The translations under genes and the position numbers were made by a program. The notes beneath the pieces are model-generated. The model worked only from the letters and a program-made list of their open reading frames with translations, did not search any database and was not told where the DNA came from. Shown here one piece after another: positions 52,828-62,072 of a DNA stretch of 64,000 nt. How positions within the stretch are numbered: the first letter of the stretch is position 1; each line of letters starts with the position of its first letter. The stretch is from positions 147,994-211,993 of the forward strand of contig WTGH01000047.1 in NCBI GenBank assembly GCA_011523655.1. Reading direction: 5' to 3'. Origin of the DNA: Rhodospirillaceae bacterium (GTDB lineage: Bacteria; Pseudomonadota; Alphaproteobacteria; Bin65).

Positions 52828-52995
52828 TCTCTGCCGGAGCGTCCGCACGCGGCGACGAGGCCCGCTGCGGGTTCCCACGGCCGCTCTGCTTGACGCCAAT
52901 CGCCCGCTGTACCACTTTCCCGGCAGCTTCCGATCGGCCGCTTCCCTCTCCCCGGGGGCAGTTCCGACACGGCCCTCCGACCGCGAGAGATTGCG

Positions 52996-53559
52996 ATGTT
53001 CATCCAGACCGCCGAAACGCCGAACCCGGTGACCCTGAAATTCCTGCCCGGCCGCACGGTGCTGGAGCAGGGCACCGCCGACTTTCCGACAGCGGAGGCG
53101 GCGGACGGCCGCTCGCCGCTCGCCGAGGCGCTGTTCGGCATCGACGGCGTCGCCGGCGTGTTCCTGGGCTCGGATTTCATCACCGTCACCAAGGCCGGCC
53201 ACTCCGACTGGCCCTTGCTCAAGCCGCCGGTGCTCGGCGTGATCATGGAGCATTTCACGGCCGGCCGGCCGGTCATGGCGCCGGAGCGGGCCGAAACGGG
53301 CGACGAGATGCCCGGCGCGGACGACGACGATCCGGTGGTGCAGCAGATCCGCGAGCTGATCGATACCCGGGTCCGCCCGGCCGTCGCAATGGACGGCGGC
53401 GACATCCAGTTCCACGGCTTCGACAGCGGCGTGGTCTATCTCACCATGCAGGGCGCCTGCTCGGGCTGTCCGAGTTCGACGATGACGCTCAAGGCGGGCA
53501 TCGAGAACATGCTGCGCCACTATGTGCCGGAGGTGCACGAAGTCCGGGCGGTCTATTGA
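52996..53559 (+). CDS. NifU-like Fe-S scaffold protein (Nfu type)
   Basis: A 187-residue iron-sulfur carrier. The N-terminal Nfu domain is MFIQTAETPNPVTLKFLPGRTVLE with FFLGSDFITVTK-like text. The C-terminal NifU domain has GACSGCPSS (C155, C158), which binds a bridging 4Fe-4S cluster in a dimer. It passes clusters to target proteins. The stop and the next start overlap (TGATG). Confidence 0.92.
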   Translation: MFIQTAETPNPVTLKFLPGRTVLEQGTADFPTAEAADGRSPLAEALFGIDGVAGVFLGSDFITVTKAGHSDWPLLKPPVLGVIMEHFTAGRPVMAPERAETGDEMPGADDDDPVVQQIRELIDTRVRPAVAMDGGDIQFHGFDSGVVYLTMQGACSGCPSSTMTLKAGIENMLRHYVPEVHEVRAVY

Positions 53560-54143
53560 TGACCGCCGACCCGGCGACGCTCGACCTGATCCTGCGCAGC
53601 GCCCGATCCTTCGACCGCTATACCGACCGGCCGGTGTCCGACGAGACGCTGACCGCCGTGTGGGACCTGACGAAATGGGGCCCGACCAGCGCCAACGGCC
53701 AGCCCGCGCGCATCCTGTTCCTGAAATCGCAGGATCAGAAAGAGCGGCTTCGCCCGGCCCTGTCCGCGACCAATCTCGAAAAGACCCTGGCCGCTCCGGT
53801 CGTCGCCATCGTCGCGCACGACACCCGTTTTTTCGAACATCTGCCGCGCTATTTCCCCAAGGCGCCCGGTGCCCGGTCGTGGTTCGAGGGCAAGCCCCAC
53901 GCCGGCATCACCGCGTTCCGCAACGGTACGCTCCAGGGCGCCTATTTCCTTATCGCCGCGCGGGCGCTCGGGCTGGATTGCGGGCCGATGTCCGGCTTCG
54001 ACAATGCCGTGGTCGACGCCGAGTTCTTCCCTGACGGCCGGCTCCAGTCGAATTTCCTGTGCTGCCTCGGCTACGGCGACCGGTCCGCCCTCAAGGAACA
54101 GGCGCCGCGCATGTCTTTCGACGAGGCCTGCGAAATCCTCTAG
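53559..54143 (+). CDS. RutE-like nitroreductase (malonic semialdehyde reductase family)
   Basis: A 194-residue FMN-dependent nitroreductase starting on the base that ends the Nfu stop codon. RSARSFDRYTDRPVSDETL and WGPTSANGQPARILFL, and GPMSGFDNAVVDAEFF fit the RutE/HadB subgroup, which reduces malonic semialdehyde or haloaldehydes with NAD(P)H. No other rut gene is here, so the physiological substrate is open. Confidence 0.87.
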   Translation: MTADPATLDLILRSARSFDRYTDRPVSDETLTAVWDLTKWGPTSANGQPARILFLKSQDQKERLRPALSATNLEKTLAAPVVAIVAHDTRFFEHLPRYFPKAPGARSWFEGKPHAGITAFRNGTLQGAYFLIAARALGLDCGPMSGFDNAVVDAEFFPDGRLQSNFLCCLGYGDRSALKEQAPRMSFDEACEIL

Positions 54144-54164
54144 CCCGACATTCTCGCCACGGTC

Positions 54165-54857
54165 ATGGCCAGGCTCCTGATATTCGATACCAGTTGCGGC
54201 GCGTGCAGCGTCGCGGTCTGGTCGGGGGATCGCGCGATCGCCGAACGCTACGAGGCGATGCCGCGCGGCCAGGCGGAGCGGCTCCTGCCGATGATCGAAG
54301 AGGCCCTGGCCGAGGCCGGGATGGCCTGGGGCCGGCTGGACGCCGTCGGCGTCACGCGGGGACCGGGCGCCTTTACCGGGATTCGCATCGGCCTGGCAGC
54401 GGCGCGCGGACTGGCCCTCGCCCGCAGCATTCCCGCGATCGGGATCTCGACCTTCGAGGCGCTGGCGATCCGGGCGCCGGCGGGCTGCATGGTCGCCATC
54501 GACACCAAACGCAACGATCTCTATTGCCAGTTGTTCGGCCCGGGCGGCGCGGCGGCCTGCGATCCCGGGATTCTCGCGCCGGACGACGCCGTCGCTCTGG
54601 CAGGGGCGGAAGGCGTTCCGATGGTAACGGATACCCCCGTGCCGGCCGGCAGCGAATCCGGCACGGGAGGAGACCGGGCCCCGGACGGTTCGCTGGCGGG
54701 TCCGCCCCGTGCTGCGGCCTTCGCATCGCTGATCGCCCGCCGCTACGAGGCCTTTGGCAAGGACGGGAAGGCCGGCCTTGCCCTGCCGCGCCCGCTCTAC
54801 CTGCGGCCGCCGCAAGCCCGGCTGCCGGAGGCCCGCCGCAACGCGCAACTCAAATGA
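54165..54857 (+). CDS. tsaB: tRNA threonylcarbamoyladenosine complex dimerisation subunit TsaB
   Basis: TsaB (YeaZ) pairs with TsaD for tRNA t6A37 synthesis. The 230-residue product has the ASKHA beginning LLIFDTSCGACSVAV, then GVTRGPGAFTGIRIGLAAARGLA and the C-terminal PLYLRPPQARLPE. Many alphaproteobacteria have rimI directly downstream; here it is missing and mucR follows after 242 bases. Confidence 0.93.
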   Translation: MARLLIFDTSCGACSVAVWSGDRAIAERYEAMPRGQAERLLPMIEEALAEAGMAWGRLDAVGVTRGPGAFTGIRIGLAAARGLALARSIPAIGISTFEALAIRAPAGCMVAIDTKRNDLYCQLFGPGGAAACDPGILAPDDAVALAGAEGVPMVTDTPVPAGSESGTGGDRAPDGSLAGPPRAAAFASLIARRYEAFGKDGKAGLALPRPLYLRPPQARLPEARRNAQLK

Positions 54858-54869
54858 CAGGAGCCCGAC

Positions 54870-54944
54870 ATGCCCCATCAGCTAAAGTCTTCGATCCGGG
54901 TGGGTTCCGGCTTACACAGCCTTTACATGTGTGAATCTCTGTAA
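54870..54944 (+). CDS. Possible 24-residue leader peptide
   Basis: ATG 54870 has AGGAG at spacing 6, one of the better ribosome sites in the window, starting 12 bases after the tsaB stop. The frame encodes MPHQLKSSIRVGSGLHSLYM and four more residues. Codons such as CTA, TTA and CTT are unusual for this genome. TTACACAG and CTCTGTAA near its end nearly pair. It may be a leader peptide, a rimI remnant, or chance. Confidence 0.3.
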   Translation: MPHQLKSSIRVGSGLHSLYMCESL

Positions 54945-55034
54945 CAAACGCCAAGTACCGAACAAAAATCAAGAATTCCGTTCGAAATTACCCGATCCGT
55001 TATTTGAAATGTCCAGAATTATATTTTGAGAAGG

Positions 55035-55062
55035 TTGCAATTTACCGCGAAATTCGTATGTT
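55035..55062 (+). promoter_or_regulatory. Putative mucR promoter in AT-rich region
   Basis: TTGCAA (55035-55040) and TATGTT (55057-55062) are 16 bases apart, with ATG 55100 about 31 bases past the expected start point. The whole stretch 54930-55070 is AT-rich, the kind of DNA that MucR/Ros proteins bind when repressing themselves. Confidence 0.4.
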
Positions 55063-55099
55063 GGCCGCATCTTTAGCCCATTTTCCTGCGGAACCGGCA

Positions 55100-55537
55100 A
55101 TGTCCGACCAAGACAATACCGAACATGCAAGCCTGCTGTCGCAGACGGTGGATATCGTCTCGTCCTATGTTTCGAACAATACAGTCCTGCTGAGCGACCT
55201 GCCGCGGCTGATCGAAGAAACGTATGCTGCGCTCGAAGCTCAGGGCAGCGATGCCGCGTCCCTCGATCCCGAGCGGCCGAGGCCTGCGGTGCCGATCAAG
55301 AAATCGGTCCAGCCCGACTACATCGTCTGTCTGGAAGACGGCAAACAGCTCAAGATGCTGAAGCGGCATCTCAAAACCGCCTACGACATGACGCCGGAAG
55401 AATACCGGGAACGCTGGAACCTGCCTTCGGACTATCCGATGGTCGCGCCGAACTACGCGAAGCGCCGCAGCCAGCTCGCCAAGCAGATCGGTCTGGGCAC
55501 CAGCGGGCGCAGTCAGGGCGGCGGGCGCAGCGATTAG
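55100..55537 (+). CDS. mucR: MucR/Ros-family transcriptional regulator
   Basis: The product is 145 residues from ATG 55100; the in-frame ATG at 55004 is rejected because it adds promoter-like sequence. The N-terminus has the oligomerisation helices, and the family core IVCLEDGKQLKMLKRHLKTAYDMTPEEYRERW leads to DYPMVAPNYAKRRSQLAKQIGLG. Relative to Ros, the zinc ligands read C77, D80, H90 and Tyr95 instead of a fourth Cys/His. MucR proteins silence AT-rich genes in alphaproteobacteria. Confidence 0.93.
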   Translation: MSDQDNTEHASLLSQTVDIVSSYVSNNTVLLSDLPRLIEETYAALEAQGSDAASLDPERPRPAVPIKKSVQPDYIVCLEDGKQLKMLKRHLKTAYDMTPEEYRERWNLPSDYPMVAPNYAKRRSQLAKQIGLGTSGRSQGGGRSD

Positions 55538-55692
55538 GCCGCGCCGCCGGGCGGCGATTTGCTGCCGCGGAATTCGCTTTCAGGACTCGTGTCTCCACCG
55601 CTGACGCGATAATCTGTCGCCGCTATGGGTCGCAGCGCCGGCGGAGGCGGCGGTGCGCGGCCCCGCCGCCTCCGAGGCCAGGCCGGTGGACG

Positions 55693-56106
55693 ATGCCCGA
55701 CCGGATCGAAAAGCTGTGTAACGAACGCGGCCTGCGCATGACCGAACAGCGCCGCACGATCGCGCGCGTCCTGTCCGAGAGCGAAGACCATCCCGATGTC
55801 GAGCAGGTCTACCGGCGCGCTGTCGAGCGTGATCCGAACATCAGCATTTCAACCGTCTACCGGACGGTTCGCCTGTTCGAAGAGGCCAATATCCTGCACC
55901 GTCACGATTTCGGCGACGGGCGCTCGCGCTATGAGGAAACGCCCGAGGAGCATCACGATCATCTGATCGATGTGCAGACCGGCGAGGTCATTGAATTCCG
56001 CAACGACGAGATCGAGCAGTTGCAGGACCGGATCGCGGCGGAGCTCGGATATGAAATCGTCGACCACCGGCTCGAACTCTACGCCCGCAAGAAGAAGGGC
56101 GCATGA
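55693..56106 (+). CDS. fur: Fur-family metalloregulator
   Basis: The 137-residue repressor has a winged helix (RMTEQRRTIARVL, ISISTVYRTVRLFEEANIL) and a dimer domain with the regulatory metal site E81/H87-H90 (EHHDHLIDVQTGEVIEF). It lacks the structural CxxC pairs, as do many alphaproteobacterial Fur/Mur proteins, which often respond to manganese. A role in iron or manganese control is likely; which metal cannot be told. Confidence 0.92.
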   Translation: MPDRIEKLCNERGLRMTEQRRTIARVLSESEDHPDVEQVYRRAVERDPNISISTVYRTVRLFEEANILHRHDFGDGRSRYEETPEEHHDHLIDVQTGEVIEFRNDEIEQLQDRIAAELGYEIVDHRLELYARKKKGA

Positions 56107-56171
56107 TGCATTGCGCCGGCGCTGCACCCGGCGCGCGGCGGAACCGGGCGGCGGCGTAGCCCGGTCCGTCG

Positions 56172-57053
56172 ATGACGCCGTTCCCCATCGCCGATCCGCG
56201 TGACGCCGAGGGTTTTGCCGCGCGCCAGATCGACGAGCGCGTCGGCCGGCTGCGGGTCCGGCTGGCCGAGACCGAAGCGGAAATCGATGCCGCCCTCGCG
56301 CTCCGGTATCGGATCTTCTACGAGGAAATGGCCGCCCGGCCGACCGGAGAGATGGCGCGGCTCAAGCGCGATTTCGACGCTTTCGACGCCCATTGCGATC
56401 ATCTGATCGTGCTGGACGAAGATCTGGGCGTCGGGCCGCAAGGCGTCGTCGGCACCTATCGCATGCTGCGCCGGGCCGGCGCGGAGCAGGTCGGCGGCTT
56501 CTACTCCGCAGCGGAGTACGACATCGACCGGCTGGTGGCCGAGCCGGGCGAAATTCTCGAAATGGGCCGCTCCTGTATCGACGCAGCCCACCGGACAAGA
56601 CGTGCCATGCAGATCCTTTGGCGCGGCGTATCGGCCTACGTCCTGTCGAACGACATTGCCTTCCTGTTCGGCTGCGCCAGCCTGCACGGCACCGACCCCG
56701 AAGAGGTCGCGCGGCCGCTGGCCTATTTGCACCACAACCACCTGGCGCCCGAGCGGTACCGGCCCGTCGCGGTCAAGGACCGCTACGTCGATATGAATCT
56801 GCTGCCCGCCGACCGGATCGACAGGAAAGCGGCGTTGCGCGATCTGCCGCCGATGATCAAGGGATATCTGCGCCTCGGCGGCGGAATCGGCGACGGGGCC
56901 GTGATCGACCATGAATTCAATACGGTGGACGTTTGCGTCGTCGTCGATGTCGCCGCCGTCTCCGACCGGTACTACAAGCATTACACGCGCGAGCTAGACA
57001 TTCCGGACCGGCGCGCTTCGGGCGACGCGACCGGCGCGGCCTCCGGTTGCTGA
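56172..57053 (+). CDS. olsB: L-ornithine N-acyltransferase OlsB
   Basis: OlsB makes lyso-ornithine lipid from ornithine and 3-hydroxyacyl-ACP. The 293-residue GNAT-fold product has RVRLAETEAEIDAALALRYRIFYEEM, FDAHCDHLIVLD, GTYRMLRR, EMGRSCIDAAHRTRRAMQILWRG and LLPADRIDRKAALRDLPPMIKGYLRLGG, all typical of OlsB. olsA follows at 14 bases. Ornithine lipids are phosphate-free membrane lipids in many alphaproteobacteria. Confidence 0.88.
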   Translation: MTPFPIADPRDAEGFAARQIDERVGRLRVRLAETEAEIDAALALRYRIFYEEMAARPTGEMARLKRDFDAFDAHCDHLIVLDEDLGVGPQGVVGTYRMLRRAGAEQVGGFYSAAEYDIDRLVAEPGEILEMGRSCIDAAHRTRRAMQILWRGVSAYVLSNDIAFLFGCASLHGTDPEEVARPLAYLHHNHLAPERYRPVAVKDRYVDMNLLPADRIDRKAALRDLPPMIKGYLRLGGGIGDGAVIDHEFNTVDVCVVVDVAAVSDRYYKHYTRELDIPDRRASGDATGAASGC

Positions 57054-57067
57054 GGGCCGGCGGCGGC

Positions 57068-57952
57068 ATGCTCTACATTTCCCATGTCCGCGCCACCGTT
57101 CGCCTGATCGCCTGTATGGCCTGGTTTGCGGTGCTGATTCCCGTCCAGGCGGTCAACCTGGCGCTGGGCCGGAAATTTGCGCGGAAATGGCCCATCACCG
57201 TCTATCGCGTGTTCAACCGCCTGCTCGGCATCGGGCTGAAGGTCGCCGGCAAACCGGTGAAGAAGGGCCCCGTGCTCTATGTCGTCAACCACACGTCCTA
57301 TGCGGATATCCCGGTGCTCGGGGCGCTGCTCGAAGCCTGCTTCGTCGCGAAGGCGGAGGTCGCCGGCTGGCCGCTGTTCGGCCTCTGCGCGAAGATCAGC
57401 GGCACCGTATTCGTCGACCGCAACCCGCGCCTTGCCGTCCGCCAGTCCGAACTGCTGAAGCAGCGGCTGACCGCGGGCGACAGCCTGGTCCTGTTTCCCG
57501 AGGGCACCAGCAGCGACGGCAATTTCGTCCTGCCGTTCCGCAGCGCCCTTTTCAGCGCCGCCGCCATCCGGGTCGGCGACAAGCCGGTCGTCGTCCAGCC
57601 GGTCTCCGTGGCCTACACCCATCTGGACGGCATTCCGATGGGCCGGCATCTGCGGCCGTTCTTCGCCTGGTACGGCGACATGGAGATGGCCGGGCATCTG
57701 TGGCAGCTGCTGGGCATCGGCCGGTCGCGGGTCGAGGTCCGGTTCCACGATCCAGTGAACATCGACCGGTTCGCCTCGCGCAAGGACCTGTCGGCCTGGT
57801 GCCACGCCGTGATCGCCGCCGGAGTCGCCCGGTCCCTGACCGGGCGGGACCAGCCCGTCGGCGTCGGGCTGCCGCCGCCGGCAGTCCTTGCCGACGCCGG
57901 GGAGGCCCCGCCGCCCGCCGGGCCGGATCGGGCGGGAAAGGCCGCCGCTTGA
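57068..57952 (+). CDS. olsA: Lyso-ornithine lipid O-acyltransferase OlsA
   Basis: OlsA adds the second acyl chain to lyso-ornithine lipid. The product is 294 residues from ATG 57068. PlsC-type acyltransferase motifs: HX4D at 75-80 (NHTSYAD), VFVDRNPR, LVLFPEGTSSDG and VVVQPVSVAY. An N-terminal membrane helix anchors it. The Pro/Ala-rich last 30 residues are not conserved. Pairing with olsB is the main support for specificity over plain 1-acyl-G3P acyltransferase. Confidence 0.86.
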   Translation: MLYISHVRATVRLIACMAWFAVLIPVQAVNLALGRKFARKWPITVYRVFNRLLGIGLKVAGKPVKKGPVLYVVNHTSYADIPVLGALLEACFVAKAEVAGWPLFGLCAKISGTVFVDRNPRLAVRQSELLKQRLTAGDSLVLFPEGTSSDGNFVLPFRSALFSAAAIRVGDKPVVVQPVSVAYTHLDGIPMGRHLRPFFAWYGDMEMAGHLWQLLGIGRSRVEVRFHDPVNIDRFASRKDLSAWCHAVIAAGVARSLTGRDQPVGVGLPPPAVLADAGEAPPPAGPDRAGKAAA

Positions 57953-58026
57953 CACACCCGTTACCGCGCTTACCGTATTGGGCCTCGAAGGCGCCGCCAT
58001 TGCGCCGCCGCCGGTAAACCGCCCGC

Positions 58027-59445
58027 ATGCAGAAATCGGTCTATATCAAGACCTACGGCTGCCAGATGAACGTGTACGATTCCGCCCGCATGGCGGACGT
58101 TCTGGCGCCCCGCGGATACCGGCAGGCCGAGGCGCCGGAAGATGCCGACCTCATCATCCTGAACACCTGCCACATCCGAGAGAAAGCGGCCGAAAAGGTC
58201 TATTCCGAGCTCGGGCGGCTGAAGCGGATCAAGCGCGAACGCCGCGCTGCCGGCAAGGACGCGACGATCGCCGTCGCCGGCTGCGTCGCCCAGGCCGAGG
58301 GCGCGGAAATCCGCCGGCGCGCGCCCGCGGTCGATCTGGTGTTCGGCCCGCAGAGCTATCACCGCCTGCCGGAGCTGCTGGCCGAGGCCCGGCGCACCGG
58401 CAGCGCCATCGGCCAGGCGTTCGAGGCCGACGAGAAGTTCGATACCCTGCCCGAGGAGAGCGCGTTCCAGGGCCCGTCGGCCTTCCTGACCGTCCAGGAA
58501 GGCTGCGACAAGTTCTGCACCTTCTGCGTCGTGCCCTACACCCGCGGCGCCGAATATTCGCGCCCGGCCGCGGCCATCCTCGCCGAAGCCCGGCGCATGG
58601 TCGCCGGCGGCGCGCGGGAGATCGCGCTGCTGGGCCAGAACGTCAACGCCTACGCCGGCGCGGCGCCCGGCGGTGTCAGGGGCGGGGCCAAAGGCGGCGG
58701 CGTCTGGGGTCTCGGCCGGCTGATCCGGGAACTGGCGGACGTGGAGGGTCTCGAGCGGATCCGCTACACGACCTCGCATCCCCGGGACATGGATGACGAG
58801 CTGATCGCCGCCCATGCCGAGGTGCCGGCCCTGATGCCGTATCTGCATCTGCCGGTGCAGAGCGGGTCTGACCGCATCCTGGCGGCGATGAACCGGAAGC
58901 ATACGGCCGCCGACTACCGGCGGACGGTCGACCGGCTGCGCGCCGCCCGGCCCGACCTGGCGCTGTCGTCGGATTTCATCGTCGGCTTTCCGGGCGAAAC
59001 CGACCAGGATTTCGCGGCGACGCTGAAGCTGGTCACGGAAGTCGGCTACGCCCAGGCCTATTCCTTCAAATACAGCGCCCGGCCCGGAACACCGGCGGCG
59101 ACGGCAGACGGCCAGGTGCCCGAAGCGGAGAAGGCCGCCCGGCTGGCGGCGCTCCAGCAGCTGCTCGAGGCCCAGCAGGCCGCCTTCAACCATGCCTGCA
59201 TCGGCCGGACGATGCCGGTGCTGCTCGACCGCGCCGGCCGCAAGCCCGGTCAGATGGTCGGCCGCAGTCCCTGGATGCAGGCGGTCCATGTCATGGCGCC
59301 GCCGGACCGGTTCGGCCGGATCGCCGATATCGCGATCGAGCGGGCGACCGCCAACAGCCTTGCCGGGCATCTGGCCGCTGCGCCCGCCGCGCCGCCGCGC
59401 GCCCCTGTCGGCGCGGGCCGGTCCGAAGGGGTTCGGGCCGCGTGA
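58027..59445 (+). CDS. miaB: tRNA-2-methylthio-N6-dimethylallyladenosine synthase
   Basis: MiaB methylthiolates i6A37 in tRNAs reading UNN codons. The 472-residue radical-SAM enzyme has the N-terminal cluster cysteines C12, C48 and C86, the radical-SAM triad C160-x3-C164-x2-C167 (CDKFCTFC), and a C-terminal TRAM domain. A Gly-rich insertion ([13 protein letters not shown]) lies after QNVNAY. GTGA overlap with phoH. Confidence 0.95.
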   Translation: MQKSVYIKTYGCQMNVYDSARMADVLAPRGYRQAEAPEDADLIILNTCHIREKAAEKVYSELGRLKRIKRERRAAGKDATIAVAGCVAQAEGAEIRRRAPAVDLVFGPQSYHRLPELLAEARRTGSAIGQAFEADEKFDTLPEESAFQGPSAFLTVQEGCDKFCTFCVVPYTRGAEYSRPAAAILAEARRMVAGGAREIALLGQNVNAYAGAAPGGVRGGAKGGGVWGLGRLIRELADVEGLERIRYTTSHPRDMDDELIAAHAEVPALMPYLHLPVQSGSDRILAAMNRKHTAADYRRTVDRLRAARPDLALSSDFIVGFPGETDQDFAATLKLVTEVGYAQAYSFKYSARPGTPAATADGQVPEAEKAARLAALQQLLEAQQAAFNHACIGRTMPVLLDRAGRKPGQMVGRSPWMQAVHVMAPPDRFGRIADIAIERATANSLAGHLAAAPAAPPRAPVGAGRSEGVRAA

Positions 59446-60473
59446 GCCGCAAGACGGCGACCGGAACGGTTCTGGCCGGCGCGCGTGACGGCGGCACGAG
59501 TCTGCGCTTCGAGGACAATGCGTCGATGTCGGCCCTGTGCGGCGCCCACGACGCCAATCTGGCGCGGCTGGAGCAAAAGACCGGCGTGACCATCCACGCC
59601 CGCGGCAACCGCCTCACGGTCACCGGGCCGGAGGACGCGCAGGTCACGGCGGTCAGCGCCCTGAAATCCCTCTACAGGGCCGCGAGCAACGGCGGCGCGG
59701 TCGCCCAGCCGGACGTCGATGCCGCCATCCGCATGGCCGGACAGCCGCCGGACCCGAAGGACGCGGCGGACGTTACGATCCGGACGCCGAAACGGACGGT
59801 GAGTGCCCGCTCGCCCGGTCAGGCGGCCTATGTCCGGGCGCTGCGGGCCTATGAAATGACGTTCGGGCTCGGCCCGGCTGGCACCGGCAAGACCTATCTG
59901 GCGGTCGCCTGCGCGGTGAACATGATGCAGAGCGGGCAGGTCGAGCGGCTGATCCTGTCGCGGCCGGCGGTCGAGGCCGGCGAGCGCCTGGGCTTCCTGC
60001 CCGGCGATCTGCGCGAAAAGGTCGATCCCTATCTGCGGCCGCTCTACGATGCGCTCTACGAGATGCTGCCCGGCGACCGCGTCATGAAGAAGCTGGAGAG
60101 CGGCGAGATCGAGGTGGCGCCGCTGGCGTTCATGCGCGGGCGGACCCTGTCCAACGCCTTCATCATTCTCGACGAGGCGCAGAACACCACGCCGATGCAG
60201 ATGAAGATGCTGCTGACGCGCCTCGGCGAAAACTCGCGCATGGTCGTGACCGGCGACCTCAGCCAGGTCGACCTGCCGCGCGGCGTCCGCTCCGGCCTGC
60301 GCGACGCCGTGGATATCATGGACGGCATGGACGGCGTGGGTTTCGCCCATTTCGGCCATGTCGATGTCGTGCGCCACGATCTCGTTTCGCGCATCGTTCA
60401 GGCGTATGACGCACGGGACAATGCCCAGGGCAGGCTGAACCTGGAACCGGAGGAGGACGCACCGGCGCGATGA
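59442..60473 (+). CDS. ybeZ: PhoH-family ATPase (YbeZ)
   Basis: A 343-residue cytoplasmic ATPase starting at GTG 59442 over the miaB stop. A KH-like N-terminus ([20 protein letters not shown]) precedes the PhoH core with Walker A GPAGTGKT at 144-151, [28 protein letters not shown] (Walker B) and [11 protein letters not shown]. It partners YbeY in rRNA processing and ribosome quality control. The stop overlaps ybeY (ATGA). Confidence 0.93.
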   Translation: MSRKTATGTVLAGARDGGTSLRFEDNASMSALCGAHDANLARLEQKTGVTIHARGNRLTVTGPEDAQVTAVSALKSLYRAASNGGAVAQPDVDAAIRMAGQPPDPKDAADVTIRTPKRTVSARSPGQAAYVRALRAYEMTFGLGPAGTGKTYLAVACAVNMMQSGQVERLILSRPAVEAGERLGFLPGDLREKVDPYLRPLYDALYEMLPGDRVMKKLESGEIEVAPLAFMRGRTLSNAFIILDEAQNTTPMQMKMLLTRLGENSRMVVTGDLSQVDLPRGVRSGLRDAVDIMDGMDGVGFAHFGHVDVVRHDLVSRIVQAYDARDNAQGRLNLEPEEDAPAR

Positions 60474-61021
60474 CGGTCCCGCAGATTGCGTTCGATCTCG
60501 CCCCGAACTGCTGGCGGATTGCCGACGGCGATGCCGAAGCCCTGTGCCGGGCGGCGATCCGCGCCGTGGCCGGGGCGTTGCCCGGCCTGGACCTGGCCGG
60601 ATGGGAGATCGGGATTACGATCGCCGACGATCGGGCAATTCGCGCCCTCAACCGGGACCATCGGGGACTCGACCGGCCGACGAATGTGCTGTCCTTCCCC
60701 CTCGATATGCCGGCGCCGGGCGGCGATGCCCCGGATCGGAACCGCCCTCCCGGCGGCCTTCTGGGCGATATCGTCCTGTCCGGCGAGACCGTGCTGCGCG
60801 AGGCCGACAGCCTCGGGCGGACGCCCGCCGATCATCTGACCCACCTCGCGGTTCACGGCATGCTGCATCTGCTGGGCTACGATCACGGCACCGCATCCGA
60901 AGCCGAGCGGATGGAGGAGCTGGAGATCGCAATTCTGGCTGGATTGGGCGTCGCCAATCCCTATGCTGGTTCACACGAGGCAGGGCCTCCCCTGGAGCAC
61001 CTGGAATTGGAACATGCCTGA
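60470..61021 (+). CDS. ybeY: Endoribonuclease YbeY
   Basis: YbeY is a metal-dependent RNase for 16S rRNA 3'-end maturation and quality control. The 183-residue product has the metal site H129-x3-H133-x5-H139 in AVHGMLHLLGYDHG and the conserved RPTNVLSFPLD. It lies between its usual partners ybeZ and corC with overlapping codons on both sides. Confidence 0.94.
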   Translation: MTVPQIAFDLAPNCWRIADGDAEALCRAAIRAVAGALPGLDLAGWEIGITIADDRAIRALNRDHRGLDRPTNVLSFPLDMPAPGGDAPDRNRPPGGLLGDIVLSGETVLREADSLGRTPADHLTHLAVHGMLHLLGYDHGTASEAERMEELEIAILAGLGVANPYAGSHEAGPPLEHLELEHA

Positions 61022-62036
61022 AGATTCGGGCGACACGCAGGAAAGCGCGTCCTCTGACAGTAGCATCGGCCGGTCCGCCGGAGGCCCGCCCGATCCGGCG
61101 CTGGCGGCCGGCCTGCCCGCCGTAGCCGGCAACGGCCATCGCGAACCGGCCGCGCCTGCCGGCGCGTCGTCCAGGCCGGCGCGCGGCCCGATCCAGCGCT
61201 TTCTGCGCAGTCTGCGCCGGCCGCGCAACGGCGAGCAGATCCGGGACACGATCGGCGAACTGCTTGACGACGCCGGCGGCCCGCAGGCGCCCATGGCGGC
61301 CGACGAACGGCGGCTGATCCACAATATTCTCCAATTGCACGATCTGACGGTACGCGACGTGATGGTGCCCCGGGCGGACATCACGGCGGTCGACCTGTCG
61401 ACCGGCCTGCCGGAGCTGATCGAACTGGCGCGCAGCGAGACCCATTCCCGTCTGCCGGTCTACCGCGGCACGCTCGATGAGATCGCCGGCATGGTGCACA
61501 TCAAGGATGTGCTGCCCTACTGGAGCAAGCGGCGCAGCTTCAAGCTCGAGAAAATAGTGCGCAAACCGCTGTTCGCGGCGCCGTCGATGAGCGTGCTCGA
61601 TCTGCTGGCGGAGATGCGCGACACCCGGATTCATCTCGCGCTGGTGGTGGACGAATATGGCGGGATCGACGGGCTGGTCACCATCGAGGATCTGGTCGAG
61701 GAAATCGTCGGCGAGATCGAAGACGAGCACGACGACGCCGAAAGCCCGAAAATCGAGGAAGTCCGCCCCGGGATCGCCGAGGCCGATGCCAGGGCCCGGC
61801 TCGAAGATCTGGAAGCGCTGTATGGCGACCTGCTGACCGACGAGGAACGCGACGATATCGATACCATCGGCGGGCTGGTCTTTCTTCTCGCCAACCGCGT
61901 GCCGACCCGCGGCGAACTGATTTCCCATTCGAGCGGCATCGAACTGGAGGTGCAGCAGGCCGACCCGCGGCGCATCCATCGGGTGCGCCTGCGCAGGTTG
62001 CCTGCGCGGCGGGCGGAAGACAGCAGCGCACATTGA
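61014..62036 (+). CDS. corC: CorC/HlyC-family CBS-domain protein
   Basis: The product is 340 residues from ATG 61014, overlapping ybeY by 8 bases. An 80-residue low-complexity leader is followed by a CBS pair (VRDVMVPRADITAVD ... LLAEMRDTRIHLALVVDEYGGIDGLVTIEDLVEEIVGEI) and a CorC_HlyC transporter-associated domain to ~330. It lacks the membrane DUF21 part, as is usual for this cluster's copy. Linked to Mg/Co efflux in other bacteria; the exact role is unclear. Confidence 0.9.
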   Translation: MPEDSGDTQESASSDSSIGRSAGGPPDPALAAGLPAVAGNGHREPAAPAGASSRPARGPIQRFLRSLRRPRNGEQIRDTIGELLDDAGGPQAPMAADERRLIHNILQLHDLTVRDVMVPRADITAVDLSTGLPELIELARSETHSRLPVYRGTLDEIAGMVHIKDVLPYWSKRRSFKLEKIVRKPLFAAPSMSVLDLLAEMRDTRIHLALVVDEYGGIDGLVTIEDLVEEIVGEIEDEHDDAESPKIEEVRPGIAEADARARLEDLEALYGDLLTDEERDDIDTIGGLVFLLANRVPTRGELISHSSGIELEVQQADPRRIHRVRLRRLPARRAEDSSAH

Positions 62037-62072
62037 CGGTCCCGCCGCCCGCTGCCTTTTCCCGCCGGAACC

